NCBI RefSeq assembly: GCF_902810445.1
Contig: NZ_LR778175.1
Coordinates: forward strand, 496,001 to 560,000
DNA: 64,000 bases
Origin: Candidatus Nitrosacidococcus tergens
GTDB lineage: Bacteria > Pseudomonadota > Gammaproteobacteria > Nitrosococcales > Nitrosococcaceae
Reading direction: 5' to 3'
Part shown: positions 26,745 through 36,235 of the stretch, in pieces
How positions within the stretch are numbered: the first letter of the stretch is position 1
Layout of the letters: the number at the start of each line of letters is the position of its first letter
Made by a program: the position numbers and the translations under genes
The notes under the pieces: model-generated
Database searches by the model: none
Told to the model about the DNA's origin: nothing
What the model saw: only the letters and a program-made list of their open reading frames with translations

Positions 26745-28214
26745 ATGTTGCATATTTACAATAGCTTAACTAAGAAAAAAGAAAAATTTATCCCTATTGA
26801 ACCGGGTAAAGTGCGGATATATGTATGTGGTATGACTGTATACGATAAAGCACATATAGGTCACGCTCGGGTAATGATTGTTTTTGACATAGTGGCTCGC
26901 TATCTCCGAGCCAGTGGATTTGAAGTCAATTATGTACGAAATATTACAGATATTGACGATAAAATTATTCAACGAGCTAATGAAAATAGCGAAAGTATTC
27001 AAAATTTAACTGCTAGATATATTCAAGCACTTTATAAAGATTCAAATGAGCTTCATATTATTCCTCCTAATAAAGAACCTAAGGCCACTGAATTTATAGC
27101 AGAGATTATTACCCTGATTGGGCAATTATTAGCAAAAAATTATGCCTACCAAGGAAAAAATGGGGACATATATTTTGATGTGCACCAGTTTAAATCCTAT
27201 GGGTTGCTTTCTGGCAAACAACTTGAGGATTTACGAGCTGGAGAGCGTGTTGAGATAAGCGCAGATAAAAAAAATCCCTTAGATTTTGTGCTTTGGAAAA
27301 TGACAAAACCTAATGAACCTGCTTGGGATTCTCCTTGGGGATTAGGTCGACCAGGGTGGCATATTGAATGCTCTGCCATGTCTCTTCATGAACTAGGATC
27401 TCCTTTTGACATTCATGGAGGAGGGCAAGATTTACAGTTCCCTCACCACGAAAATGAAATTGCTCAAAGTGAAGCAGCTACTGGACATAAATTTGTAAAC
27501 TACTGGATGCACAATGGCTTTGTCCGTATTAATGATGAAAAAATGTCTAAATCTTTAGGGAATTTTTTTACTATTGAAGAGGTATTATCCTATTACCATC
27601 CGGAAGTATTACGGTATTTTATCCTTTCTAGCCACTATCGTAGCCCCCTTAATTACGCTGAATCTCAGCTTTCAATGGCAAAGCAAGCTCTAACCGGCAT
27701 ATATAGTACATTAAGAGGTGTTCCTACGAAAAAAATAGAAAATAAGCCATTAAGCTCTTTAGATCATCCACTAATAACTCGTTTTCGTGCAGCTATGGAT
27801 GATGATTTTAATACCCCAGAAGCTCTTGCCGTGCTTAATGAAGCAAAGCGAGAATTAAACAACGCTAAATACAAGGATAATGTACAGCAAGATGAATTAG
27901 CAAAATTATTATACCTGATGGGCAGTACTCTAGGATTGCTAAATTCCGATCCAGAGGAATTTCTTCAAAGCCCAATACAAGCCCATGGAAACCAATACGT
28001 TTTTGTAGAACCAGTTCTTGCAAAAATAGAAAAAATGCCAGCTCATGCTGTTCAACTTCTTACAAATCAAGAAATAGAGCAGCTTATTCAACAAAGAGTA
28101 GAGGAACGTAAAAACAAAAATTGGCAAGAAGCCGATCGAATCAGAGATATTTTAAAAGAACAAAATATCACCATTGAAGATACTGCAACAAAGACTTTAT
28201 GGCGACGTGGCTAG
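26745..28214 (+). CDS. cysS: Cysteinyl-tRNA synthetase
   Basis: A 489-residue class I synthetase. The zinc-site cysteine and HIGH motif are in VCGMTVYDKAHIGHARVM, GGGQDLQFPHHENEIAQSEAATG carries the other zinc ligands, and KMSKSLGNF gives the KMSKS loop. The DALR-type C-terminal helix region and a basic end follow. It forms the gltX-cysS pair found in many bacteria and converges on folD with a 19-base gap. Confidence 0.97.
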   Translation: MLHIYNSLTKKKEKFIPIEPGKVRIYVCGMTVYDKAHIGHARVMIVFDIVARYLRASGFEVNYVRNITDIDDKIIQRANENSESIQNLTARYIQALYKDSNELHIIPPNKEPKATEFIAEIITLIGQLLAKNYAYQGKNGDIYFDVHQFKSYGLLSGKQLEDLRAGERVEISADKKNPLDFVLWKMTKPNEPAWDSPWGLGRPGWHIECSAMSLHELGSPFDIHGGGQDLQFPHHENEIAQSEAATGHKFVNYWMHNGFVRINDEKMSKSLGNFFTIEEVLSYYHPEVLRYFILSSHYRSPLNYAESQLSMAKQALTGIYSTLRGVPTKKIENKPLSSLDHPLITRFRAAMDDDFNTPEALAVLNEAKRELNNAKYKDNVQQDELAKLLYLMGSTLGLLNSDPEEFLQSPIQAHGNQYVFVEPVLAKIEKMPAHAVQLLTNQEIEQLIQQRVEERKNKNWQEADRIRDILKEQNITIEDTATKTLWRRG

Positions 28215-28233
28215 GCTATCTAGGTAACTCTAT

Positions 28234-29097
28234 TTAGCTAATATTTTTATCCCGTTGCTCTGCTGCATAAAGGGTGTTTTGTAATAGGGTAGCAATCGTC
28301 ATTGGACCTACCCCTCCAGGTACTGGAGTGATCCAAGCGGCCTGTTCTTTTGCTACCTCAAATTCCACATCCCCAGATAAAGCACCGTTTGTTTGGCGAC
28401 TAAACCCCACATCAATCACAATCGCACCTGATTTAATCCACTCCCCTTTAATTAAATTGGACTTACCCACCGCAGAAACCACAATATCTGCTTTAGAAAC
28501 ATGCTGTGCTAGATCATTGGTCCAACGATGACAGTTAGTGACTGTACAACCAGCCAAGAGTAATTCTAAAGTCATAGGTCGTCCAACAATATTAGAAGTG
28601 CCAATAATAACCGCTTCTAATCCTTTTAGATCTTGCCCAGTATGGGCTAATAAAGTCATAATCCCATAGGAAGTACAGGGTCTTAGAGTAGGTACTCGCA
28701 ACGCTAATCGTCCTATGTTGTAAGGGTGAAACCCATCCACATCTTTGCTAGGATAAATTTGCTCTATAATTTCTTCAGAGCGAATATGCTTTCCAAAAGG
28801 GAGTTGGACTAAGATACCATCAATTTCTGAATTTTCATTAAGCTGATGGATTAGATTAATCAACTCATTTTGAGTAGTATCTGCTGGTAAATCGTAAGAT
28901 AAGGATTTAAATCCTACTTCTTCACAAGCTTTTCGCTTACTTCGTACGTAGGTTTGAGATGCTGGATCAGTACCTAAGAGGATGACTGATAACCCTGGTG
29001 GGCGTAGTCCAAGATTTATTCTTTTTTGAACTTGTTGTTTTATCTCTTTTCGCAGTGCAGTAGCAACTGCTTTACCATCAAGGATTTTAGCGTTCAT
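28234..29097 (-). CDS. folD: Bifunctional methylenetetrahydrofolate dehydrogenase/cyclohydrolase FolD
   Basis: A 287-residue cytoplasmic enzyme interconverting 5,10-methylene-, methenyl- and 10-formyl-tetrahydrofolate with NADP. Conserved segments include YVRSKRKACEEVGF (catalytic Tyr and Lys), DGILVQLPFGKHI, KDVDGFHPYNIGRL, the NADP loop IIGTSNIVGRPM and PVPGGVGPMTIA. It is transcribed alone on the minus strand, towards cysS. Confidence 0.97.
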   Translation of the reverse strand: MNAKILDGKAVATALRKEIKQQVQKRINLGLRPPGLSVILLGTDPASQTYVRSKRKACEEVGFKSLSYDLPADTTQNELINLIHQLNENSEIDGILVQLPFGKHIRSEEIIEQIYPSKDVDGFHPYNIGRLALRVPTLRPCTSYGIMTLLAHTGQDLKGLEAVIIGTSNIVGRPMTLELLLAGCTVTNCHRWTNDLAQHVSKADIVVSAVGKSNLIKGEWIKSGAIVIDVGFSRQTNGALSGDVEFEVAKEQAAWITPVPGGVGPMTIATLLQNTLYAAEQRDKNIS

Positions 29098-29234
29098 AAA
29101 AATTATTTAATTATATACTATATAGTCAATGTATAATGTATTATAATTAAAAGAAATAAATATAACTGTAATCAAAATTATTCGAATTATTACCGCTTTA
29201 TATTGACAGTTACATCTTCTTATCATCTGTATTT

Positions 29235-29311
29235 CGGGGTATAGCGCAGTCTGGTAGCGCATCTGCTTTGGGAGCAGAGGGTCGGGGGTTCAAATCCCTC
29301 TACCCCGACCA
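29235..29311 (+). tRNA. tRNA-Pro (anticodon TGG)
   Basis: A 77-base cloverleaf. The acceptor arms CGGGGTA and TACCCCG pair, and a CCA end is encoded. The anticodon stem TCTGC/GCAGA holds the loop TTTGGGA with anticodon TGG. The T arm has GGTTCAAAT. It is 54 bases before a tRNA-Arg gene. A TATCAT box at 29221-29226 could be its -10 element, with TTTATA at 29197-29202 as a weak -35. Confidence 0.97.
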
Positions 29312-29365
29312 ATTTTTTCGCTTGAAAATTCTATTTCGTTGTATAATTTATCTATCTATTAACCA

Positions 29366-29442
29366 GCGCCTGTAGCTCACTCGGATAGAGCATCGGCCTT
29401 CTAAGCCGAGGGTAGCAGGTTCGAATCCTGCCAGGCGCGCCA
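29366..29442 (+). tRNA. tRNA-Arg (anticodon TCT)
   Basis: A 77-base cloverleaf with acceptor arms GCGCCTG/CAGGCGC and an encoded CCA end. The anticodon stem TCGGC/GCCGA closes the loop CTTCTAA with anticodon TCT, which reads the AGA codons common in AT-rich genomes. The T loop is GGTTCGAATCC. The gdhA gene begins 23 bases downstream. Confidence 0.97.
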
Positions 29443-29465
29443 CACCCATTTAGAGAGTAGCACTG

Positions 29466-30809
29466 TTGGAAGCAGAAACTATAACCTCCAAGATTTTTGA
29501 AGACGTTATTCACCGAAATCCAGGTGAATCCGATTTTCATCAAGCAGTAAAAGAAGTTCTTGAAACTTTAGATCCAGTACTTAAAAAGCATCCTGAATAT
29601 GTGGATTATAAAATTATAGAGCGAATTTGCGAGCCAGAACGACAAGTTATTTTTCGAGTACCCTGGCAGGACGATCAAGGAAAAATTCATGTTAATCGGG
29701 GCTTTCGAGTGGGATTTAACAGTTTACTTGGTCCCTACAAAGGAGGGTTACGCTTTCACCCTTCAGTATATTTAGGCACAATTAAATTCCTTGCTTTTGA
29801 GCAAGTATTTAAAAATGCCATAACTGGCATGCCTATAGGCGGAGGAAAAGGTGGCTCAGATTTTGATCCTAAAGGAAGATCGGAAAATGAGATTATGCGT
29901 TTTTGTCAGAGTTTTATAACTGAGCTCTATCCCTATATAGGTGGAAATATTGATGTACCTGCAGGGGATATTGGGGTAGGAGCAAGAGAAATTGGTTATT
30001 TATTTGGTCAGTATAAAAGAATAACCCATAGCTATGAATCTGGGGTGCTCACAGGTAAAAATCCAAAATGGGGCGGATCCCTTGCCCGGAAAGAGGCAAC
30101 TGGCTATGGCTGTGTATTCTTTGCCGATGAAATGCTCAAAGTACGTGGCAAAGCCCTTGAAGGAAAAAATTGCCTTGTTTCAGGTTCTGGAAATGTAGCG
30201 ATTTATGCTATGGAGAAGCTAACGGCTCTAGGAGCTAGGGTAATCGCCTGCTCTGATTCTAATGGGGTAATTTACCATCCTCAAGGAATCCAATTAGATA
30301 CAGTTAAAGAAATTAAAGAGGTTAAACGGCAACGAATTCATCTCTATACCCATGAATATAAGGAAGCTCAATATATTGAAGGGGGAAATATTTGGGATAT
30401 TCCCTGTGATATTGCTCTACCTTGTGCCACTCAAAATGAGCTGGATGAAAACTCTGCACGTAAGTTAGTTGCAAACGGTTGTATTGCAGTAAGCGAAGGA
30501 GCGAATATGCCTACTACCCCCGGTGGCGTAAAAGTATTTCACGAGGCAGAAATTGCCTATGGGCCAGGAAAAGCCGCTAATGCAGGGGGAGTTGCCACTT
30601 CAGCATTAGAAATGCAGCAAAATGCCAGTAGGGATTCCTGGTCTTTTGATACGGTTGAACAGCGACTGCATAGTATTATGAGAAATATCCATCAGGAATG
30701 TTTCGAAACCGCTGCAGAATATGGCTATTCTAATAATTATGTAGTGGGAGCCAATATCCTAGGGTTTCGTCGAGTAGCAGAAGCCATGCTTGCTTTTGGT
30801 ATTATTTAA
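29466..30809 (+). CDS. gdhA: NADP-type glutamate dehydrogenase
   Basis: A 447-residue hexameric-type dehydrogenase that makes glutamate from 2-oxoglutarate and ammonium. The substrate region has GPYKGGLRFHPSV and GMPIGGGKGGSDFDPKG with the catalytic lysine. The nucleotide-binding region has GSGNVAIYAMEKL and a serine-containing CSDSNG end, which suits NADPH. The only usable start is a TTG at 29466, giving an N-terminus (FEDVIHRNPGESDFHQAVKEVLETL) that aligns with E. coli GdhA. It lies directly after two tRNA genes and ends at a strong hairpin terminator. Confidence 0.95.
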   Translation: MEAETITSKIFEDVIHRNPGESDFHQAVKEVLETLDPVLKKHPEYVDYKIIERICEPERQVIFRVPWQDDQGKIHVNRGFRVGFNSLLGPYKGGLRFHPSVYLGTIKFLAFEQVFKNAITGMPIGGGKGGSDFDPKGRSENEIMRFCQSFITELYPYIGGNIDVPAGDIGVGAREIGYLFGQYKRITHSYESGVLTGKNPKWGGSLARKEATGYGCVFFADEMLKVRGKALEGKNCLVSGSGNVAIYAMEKLTALGARVIACSDSNGVIYHPQGIQLDTVKEIKEVKRQRIHLYTHEYKEAQYIEGGNIWDIPCDIALPCATQNELDENSARKLVANGCIAVSEGANMPTTPGGVKVFHEAEIAYGPGKAANAGGVATSALEMQQNASRDSWSFDTVEQRLHSIMRNIHQECFETAAEYGYSNNYVVGANILGFRRVAEAMLAFGII

Positions 30810-30825
30810 TTAGAATCATATAGAA

Positions 30826-30858
30826 AAAGCTCTTAGGGTTTAATACCCTAAGAGCTTT
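30826..30858. terminator. Strong bidirectional terminator between gdhA and the PEP-CTERM gene
   Basis: A perfect 14-bp stem, AAAGCTCTTAGGGT paired with ACCCTAAGAGCTTT, with a five-base loop. It is followed on the plus strand by CTTTTT, and on the minus strand by a run of five T. It lies between two convergent genes and should terminate both. Confidence 0.9.
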
Positions 30859-30865
30859 CTTTTTA

Positions 30866-31921
30866 CTATGAGTATGCAGGTTGTATTTTTCTATTCTCTC
30901 TATTAGAGAAATAACCAATCCCAAATAAACCTAAAACAATTAAACTTAATGTTATAGGCTCTGGAATTGATGAACCTTCGTTTGTACCCATACTGATGTC
31001 AACATTAGCAATTGCAAGACCACTTTGAAAACTTGGATTGGTCCAGTTCACTACCCCAAATTCAAGATAATAATCACCCGGAGCAAGATTTTCTAAACTA
31101 GCGGTAATCCAGCCAGTTGAGCCACACGTATTGTTAGAGCTATCTGAATTGCAACGATAAATTGAGTTATCATTAGCAATAAACCCATCACCAGAAATTG
31201 GTGCCCAATTTGGAGCACCATTTATACTAGTGCCTTGAAAGAATGGGTTTGCTACTTTAGCAGTACCTGGAGTAATTATAGTAGTTTGTGGAGTGAGTGT
31301 TACACCCGAACTCACTTCAGGAAGATCATGGCCTGGAACCATATTTGTATCCGCATCTGTCGGTGTTCTTGCAGTAAATAATAATGCAACTAAATCACCA
31401 TTAGTATTAAATAAGCCACCCCAACCATAATCATTATATGGGCTACTATCACTAGTGATATAATCAAAATCAAAGCTTAACTCTCCACCTTGGCTACCTA
31501 CACTAAATGTAGATGAAGTCAGGGTAGTACCAGTCGAAGGGCATTGGCTTGTGCTTATTGAATTATCTGTACAATAATCCATGCCAGTAAGAGAGGCAGG
31601 CAAGGCTCCGGTATTATTTGTATCTATTTGTCCAGAGGATGTTTGGTTAGTAGTCACTAACCATTGATAAGAACTTGCCCCTGTAGGTATGGACACATCT
31701 CCACTAGAGTAAGTACCATTACTATCACTAAATGAGCCACCACTAAAGGTGCCACATTGATCGCTACGAAATTGATTCCCAGTAGCCATAGTGCCAGAAC
31801 ATGTCCAAGTGCCAGTGATAGGATCTGCACTTGATGGATTGATGATTCCTAAGCCAATTAGGCAAATACTAAGTTGGAAAATAGATGTTTTTAACAGTTT
31901 TTCTAAGATGGTTTTATGCAT
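30866..31921 (-). CDS. PEP-CTERM sorting-domain protein
   Basis: A 351-residue exported protein. It has an N-terminal signal peptide (LLKTSIFQLSICLIGLGIINPSSA, cleavage near residue 32) and a C-terminal sorting signal: SIPEPITLSLIVLGLFGIGYF followed by the basic NRENRK. That is the PEP-CTERM arrangement cut by exosortase EpsH/XrtA-type enzymes and usually linked to exopolysaccharide. The middle is rich in Gly, Ser, Thr and Asn, with several Cys, like secreted carbohydrate-binding or matrix proteins. I recognise no enzymatic domain. No exosortase lies in the window, so the processing enzyme must be encoded elsewhere. Confidence 0.85.
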   Translation of the reverse strand: MHKTILEKLLKTSIFQLSICLIGLGIINPSSADPITGTWTCSGTMATGNQFRSDQCGTFSGGSFSDSNGTYSSGDVSIPTGASSYQWLVTTNQTSSGQIDTNNTGALPASLTGMDYCTDNSISTSQCPSTGTTLTSSTFSVGSQGGELSFDFDYITSDSSPYNDYGWGGLFNTNGDLVALLFTARTPTDADTNMVPGHDLPEVSSGVTLTPQTTIITPGTAKVANPFFQGTSINGAPNWAPISGDGFIANDNSIYRCNSDSSNNTCGSTGWITASLENLAPGDYYLEFGVVNWTNPSFQSGLAIANVDISMGTNEGSSIPEPITLSLIVLGLFGIGYFSNRENRKIQPAYS

Positions 31922-32051
31922 TTTTATTTACCCTATAATTTCTTTGTGTTGCATGTATATTCTAACCCTCTATATTAATAAATGTTTCATTTAGAGATAA
32001 ATTGATAGTGTGCTCATCATCTCTAAATCTAAAGAGTGTCTAGAATAGTTC

Positions 32052-32060
32052 TGGTATAAT
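32052..32060 (+). promoter_or_regulatory. Candidate extended -10 promoter of the aceE operon
   Basis: A consensus TATAAT at 32055-32060 preceded by TGG, an extended -10 element. It lies about 87 bases before the aceE start in an otherwise non-coding stretch. No good -35 hexamer is present at 17 bases, which an extended -10 can tolerate. It is an inference from sequence alone. Confidence 0.4.
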
Positions 32061-32146
32061 ACTGGAAACTCTATATTTTATAAATAATTAGTGAGCAAAT
32101 AGCAGTTTATATAGGATGACCTTAACTTAAAATTGGGGCCAAAGGC

Positions 32147-34822
32147 ATGTCAGTGGATAAAGTAAAAATAACTCAGGATATTGAAACGCAAGAGACTCAA
32201 GAATGGCTGGAGTCCTTAGAATATATACTCCAACAAGGAGATTTGAAACGGACTCAACGCTTATTGGGTAGTCTACAGCTCCATGCCTTGAAATCAGGAG
32301 TTCAGCTTCCGTATTTAGCAAATACCCCCTATATAAATACTATTCCTGCTAATAAGCAACCTCCTTTCCCGGGGAGTCATGAAATTGAGCGACGTATTCG
32401 TAGCTTAGTTCGCTGGAATGCCATGGCAATGGTAGTCAGGGCGAATAAGGAAGAAGATGGTATCGGAGGGCATATTTCCACCTTTGCCTCTATCGCCACT
32501 CTATATGAGATTGGTTTTAATCATTTCTTTCATGGTAAAACAGAAAATCATAGTGGTGATGTTGTTTATTTCCAAGGCCATGCCTCTCCCGGAAATTATT
32601 CCAGAGCCTTTCTTGAAGGCCGACTTTCAGAGCAACAGTTAGAAAATTTCAGAAGAGAATTAAAGCCTGAAGGAGGATTACCTTCCTATCCCCATCCTTG
32701 GCTTTTACCTAATTTTTGGCAATTCCCCACTGTTTCTATGGGTTTAGGACCTATTATGTCCATTTATCAAGCCCGATTTAATCGCTATCTCGAAGATCGT
32801 GGGCTTAAAACCTCTTCACAAGATAAAGTATGGGCTTTTATTGGTGATGGTGAAACCGATGAACCAGAAACTTTAGGTGCGATTAACCTTGCCTCTAGAG
32901 AAAAGCTCGATAATCTTATTTTTGTGATTAACTGCAACTTACAGCGATTGGATGGGCCAGTGCGTGGAAATAGTAGTGTTATCCAAGAACTAGAAGCTAT
33001 TTTCCGTGGAGCTGGTTGGAATGTTATTAAAGTCATTTGGGGTAGTGATTGGGATCCTCTTTTTGCCAGAGACACTAAAGGTAAACTTGTTAAACGGATG
33101 GAAGAGACAGTTGATGGAGAATATCAAAGATATACGGTTGAATCTGGAGATTATATCCGCAAACATTTCTTTGGCACTGATCCAGATCTACTAGAATTAG
33201 TCCAACATCTCTCTGATGAGCAGATCTGTCGTCTTCGTACTGGAGGTCACGATCCTGAGAAAGTGTACGCTGCTTACAAAGCGGCAGTGGATCATAGAGG
33301 ATCACCTACTGTAATTTTAGCAAGGACCATTAAAGGCTATGGCTTAGGCGAGGCAGGCGAGGGTAAAAATATTACTCATCAGCAGAAAAAATTAAACGAA
33401 CAAGAACTCCGTGACTTTCGATCCCGATTTGGGATTCCTATTTCTGATGAGCAAATTGCTCAAGCTCCATTTTATAAACCTTCAGAAGATAGTCCTGAAT
33501 TGCAATATCTCCATGAACGGAGAAAAGCTCTTGGCGGTTATTTACCTCAACGTAGAATACATAGCGAGCCGATAAAAGCACCTACCGAAGAGTTCTATAG
33601 TGAATTTTATAAAGGTACAGGTAATCGAACCATGGCAACAACTATGGCTTACGTTCGTGTACTTACCAAGCTTCTTAGGGATCCAAAATTGGGTAAGCTG
33701 ATTGTCCCCATTATTCCTGATGAAGCCCGTACCTTTGGTATGGAATCCCTATTTCGTCAAGTAGGAATTTATGCCCATGCAGGTCAACTTTATGAGCCTG
33801 TAGATATATCTACCCTACTTTATTATAAAGAAGCTAAAGATGGACAGATTTTAGAAGAAGGTATTACGGAAGCCGGTGCTATGTCCTCATTTATTGCGGC
33901 AGGTACAGCCTATACTACCCATGGAATCAATATGATTCCTTTCTTCACCTACTATTCCATGTTTGGATTTCAAAGAATTGGCGATCTGATTTGGGCTGCA
34001 GGGGATATGCGTTGTCGAGGCTTTTTTGTGGGTGCAACTGCAGGACGTACTACACTTTCAGGAGAGGGGCTTCAGCATCAAGATGGGCAAAGTCAAATGC
34101 TTGCCTATTCTGTTCCTAATTTAAAAGCCTATGATCCTGCTTATGCTTATGAAATTTCTGTGATTATTCAAGATGGTATTTATCGTATGTATGAGCAGCA
34201 AGAAGATATCTTCTACTATCTCACAGTAGAAAATGAGCTTTACGCTATGCCAGAAATGCCGGAAGGTTCTAGAGAAGGCATTTTGAAAGGAATGTACCGG
34301 CTAAAATCGGGTATTAACTCTAAAGCAAAATTACAAGCTCAACTTTTCGGCAGTGGTTCTATCTTAAACGAGGTGCTTCATGCCCAAACTCTTTTAGAAA
34401 AATACGAAGTCAATGCTGATGTTTGGAGTATTACAAGTTATAAAGAGCTCTATATGGATGGTCATGAAGTTACTCGATGGAATATGCTTCACCCCTTAGA
34501 AAAGCCTAAACAATCCTATATAGAGCAATGTTTAGAGAATGCACCTGGTGTATTTGTGGCTGCTTCAGATTATTTAAAAGTCCTTCCAGATTCCATTTAC
34601 CGCTGGTTCCCTAGACCAGTCACTTCTTTAGGTACAGATGGATTTGGACGTAGCGATGGTCGTCGGTCATTACGGAATTTCTTTGAAGTAGATGCAAGAT
34701 TTATTACCTTAGCTACTTTATCAGCACTAGCTAAAGAAGGGAAAATTAAGCCTACCCTAGTACAACAGGCAATTCAGGATTTAGAAATTGATCCAAACAA
34801 AGCTAACCCTATGATCTCTTAA
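32147..34822 (+). CDS. aceE: Pyruvate dehydrogenase E1 component
   Basis: The homodimeric thiamine-diphosphate E1 of the pyruvate dehydrogenase complex, 891 residues, which decarboxylates pyruvate and acetylates the lipoyl groups of AceF. The ThDP motif is GDGETDEPETLGAINLASRE...FVINCNLQ. Other conserved blocks are QGHASPGNYSRAFLEGR, GYGLGEAGEGKNITHQQKK and GRTTLSGEGLQHQDGQS. It is the first gene of an aceE-aceF-lpdA operon on the plus strand. No pdhR-like regulator lies upstream. Confidence 0.98.
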   Translation: MSVDKVKITQDIETQETQEWLESLEYILQQGDLKRTQRLLGSLQLHALKSGVQLPYLANTPYINTIPANKQPPFPGSHEIERRIRSLVRWNAMAMVVRANKEEDGIGGHISTFASIATLYEIGFNHFFHGKTENHSGDVVYFQGHASPGNYSRAFLEGRLSEQQLENFRRELKPEGGLPSYPHPWLLPNFWQFPTVSMGLGPIMSIYQARFNRYLEDRGLKTSSQDKVWAFIGDGETDEPETLGAINLASREKLDNLIFVINCNLQRLDGPVRGNSSVIQELEAIFRGAGWNVIKVIWGSDWDPLFARDTKGKLVKRMEETVDGEYQRYTVESGDYIRKHFFGTDPDLLELVQHLSDEQICRLRTGGHDPEKVYAAYKAAVDHRGSPTVILARTIKGYGLGEAGEGKNITHQQKKLNEQELRDFRSRFGIPISDEQIAQAPFYKPSEDSPELQYLHERRKALGGYLPQRRIHSEPIKAPTEEFYSEFYKGTGNRTMATTMAYVRVLTKLLRDPKLGKLIVPIIPDEARTFGMESLFRQVGIYAHAGQLYEPVDISTLLYYKEAKDGQILEEGITEAGAMSSFIAAGTAYTTHGINMIPFFTYYSMFGFQRIGDLIWAAGDMRCRGFFVGATAGRTTLSGEGLQHQDGQSQMLAYSVPNLKAYDPAYAYEISVIIQDGIYRMYEQQEDIFYYLTVENELYAMPEMPEGSREGILKGMYRLKSGINSKAKLQAQLFGSGSILNEVLHAQTLLEKYEVNADVWSITSYKELYMDGHEVTRWNMLHPLEKPKQSYIEQCLENAPGVFVAASDYLKVLPDSIYRWFPRPVTSLGTDGFGRSDGRRSLRNFFEVDARFITLATLSALAKEGKIKPTLVQQAIQDLEIDPNKANPMIS

Positions 34823-34837
34823 TGAAGGATAGACAAT

Positions 34838-36172
34838 ATGGCAAGTGAATTTAAAATTCCAGAATTAGGTGAAAACATTGAATCTGGTGATGTAGCTAAA
34901 ATTTTGGTATCTGTAGGAGATTTTTTAGAGATAGATCAGCCTGTATTAGAGCTTGAGACAGATAAAGCCGTTGTCGAAATTCCTTCTTCAATCCGTGGTA
35001 AAGTCAAAGAGATACATATCAAAGCTGGGGATCAAGTTAGTATAGGTCAATCCATATTAACAGTAGAGGATAATATTGAAGAATCAAAAGCAGATCCAGA
35101 ACCTACATCAGCATCTACTGATACTAGCCCTAAAGAAACACAGGAAACTACACCTCATCAAAGTATTAAGCAGGAACAACTATTATCGATACCTGAGCCA
35201 ATAGTATCACCTACTAAGCCTGAGTCTTCTTCAGCTGTAAAACAGGAAACAGCTGCGAGCAGCGATATTATCCCTGTACCTGCTACACCTTCTGTACGTC
35301 GTTTAGCCCGAGAACTTGGTGTTGATATTCATCAAGTCTTTGGTTCTGGATCAGGCGGAAGAATTTCTGCAGAAGATATAAAACAATACGTACATGATCA
35401 GCTATCCGATCAAATACAATCTTCTAGCATATCACCTATTGTCCTTTCCCCACTTCCTCAATTTGAGCGGTGGGGTTCAATCAGACGAGAATCTATTAGT
35501 AAAATACGAAGTAAAACTGCGGAGCATATGACTCATGCTTGGACAGCACCTCATGTTACCCAGCACGACTATGCAGATATTACCCAGTTTGAGCAAGAAA
35601 GAAAACGGCTTGCAGAGCGAGTAGAAAAATCTGGAGGTAAGCTTACCCTAACAGCAATTGCACTAAAGATTGTTGCTTCAGCATTGAAAATGTTCCCTCA
35701 TTTTAATACCTCCTTAGATTTAGTTACTAAAGAGCTTATTTATAAAGAGTATTACCATATTGGGGTAGCAGTAGATACGGAACATGGACTTTTAGTTCCA
35801 GTCATTCGAGATGTGAATTTAAAAAATATTACAGAAATTGCTATTGAGTTGACCATTTTAGCTGAAAAGGCAAAAAATAGGAAGCTTGCCCCTGAAGAGA
35901 TGGAAGGAAGTACCTTTACAATTACTAATTTAGGTGGGCTAGGAGGGAGTCATTTTACTCCAATCATTAATTGGCCTGCAGTAGCAATTCTTGGTATTTC
36001 TCGAGCGAAAATGATGCCTGTTTATATCGATGGGGAATTTCAGCCTCGCTTACTCATGCCTCTTTCTCTTTCCTATGATCATCGAGTTATTGATGGTGCA
36101 GATGCAGTGCGTTTTCTACGCTGGATTATCGATCTTTTAGAAGAACCTATGCTTTTGTCCTTGTCAGGTTAA
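34838..36172 (+). CDS. aceF: Dihydrolipoamide acetyltransferase (PDH E2)
   Basis: The E2 core of the pyruvate dehydrogenase complex, 444 residues. There is one N-terminal lipoyl domain with the ETDKAVVEIPSS lipoyl-lysine site, then a Ser/Thr/Pro-rich linker, a peripheral subunit-binding domain (PSVRRLARELGVDIHQVFGSGSGGRIS), and a catalytic domain ending in SYDHRVIDGADAVRFL, with the HxxxDG active site. E. coli AceF has three lipoyl domains; one is common in other lineages. It lies 15 bases after aceE. Confidence 0.97.
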   Translation: MASEFKIPELGENIESGDVAKILVSVGDFLEIDQPVLELETDKAVVEIPSSIRGKVKEIHIKAGDQVSIGQSILTVEDNIEESKADPEPTSASTDTSPKETQETTPHQSIKQEQLLSIPEPIVSPTKPESSSAVKQETAASSDIIPVPATPSVRRLARELGVDIHQVFGSGSGGRISAEDIKQYVHDQLSDQIQSSSISPIVLSPLPQFERWGSIRRESISKIRSKTAEHMTHAWTAPHVTQHDYADITQFEQERKRLAERVEKSGGKLTLTAIALKIVASALKMFPHFNTSLDLVTKELIYKEYYHIGVAVDTEHGLLVPVIRDVNLKNITEIAIELTILAEKAKNRKLAPEEMEGSTFTITNLGGLGGSHFTPIINWPAVAILGISRAKMMPVYIDGEFQPRLLMPLSLSYDHRVIDGADAVRFLRWIIDLLEEPMLLSLSG

Positions 36173-36235
36173 TACAACTAAGATAAATCCATAAATATAT
36201 GTGTTTAAGTATAAACTAGATAAGGGGATATGATT

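Noticed and set aside
29203..29226. Perfect TTGACA before tRNA-Pro with TATCAT as -10
   Set aside because: The spacing is only 12 bases, too short for a sigma-70 promoter. A weaker TTTATA at 18 bases may serve instead.
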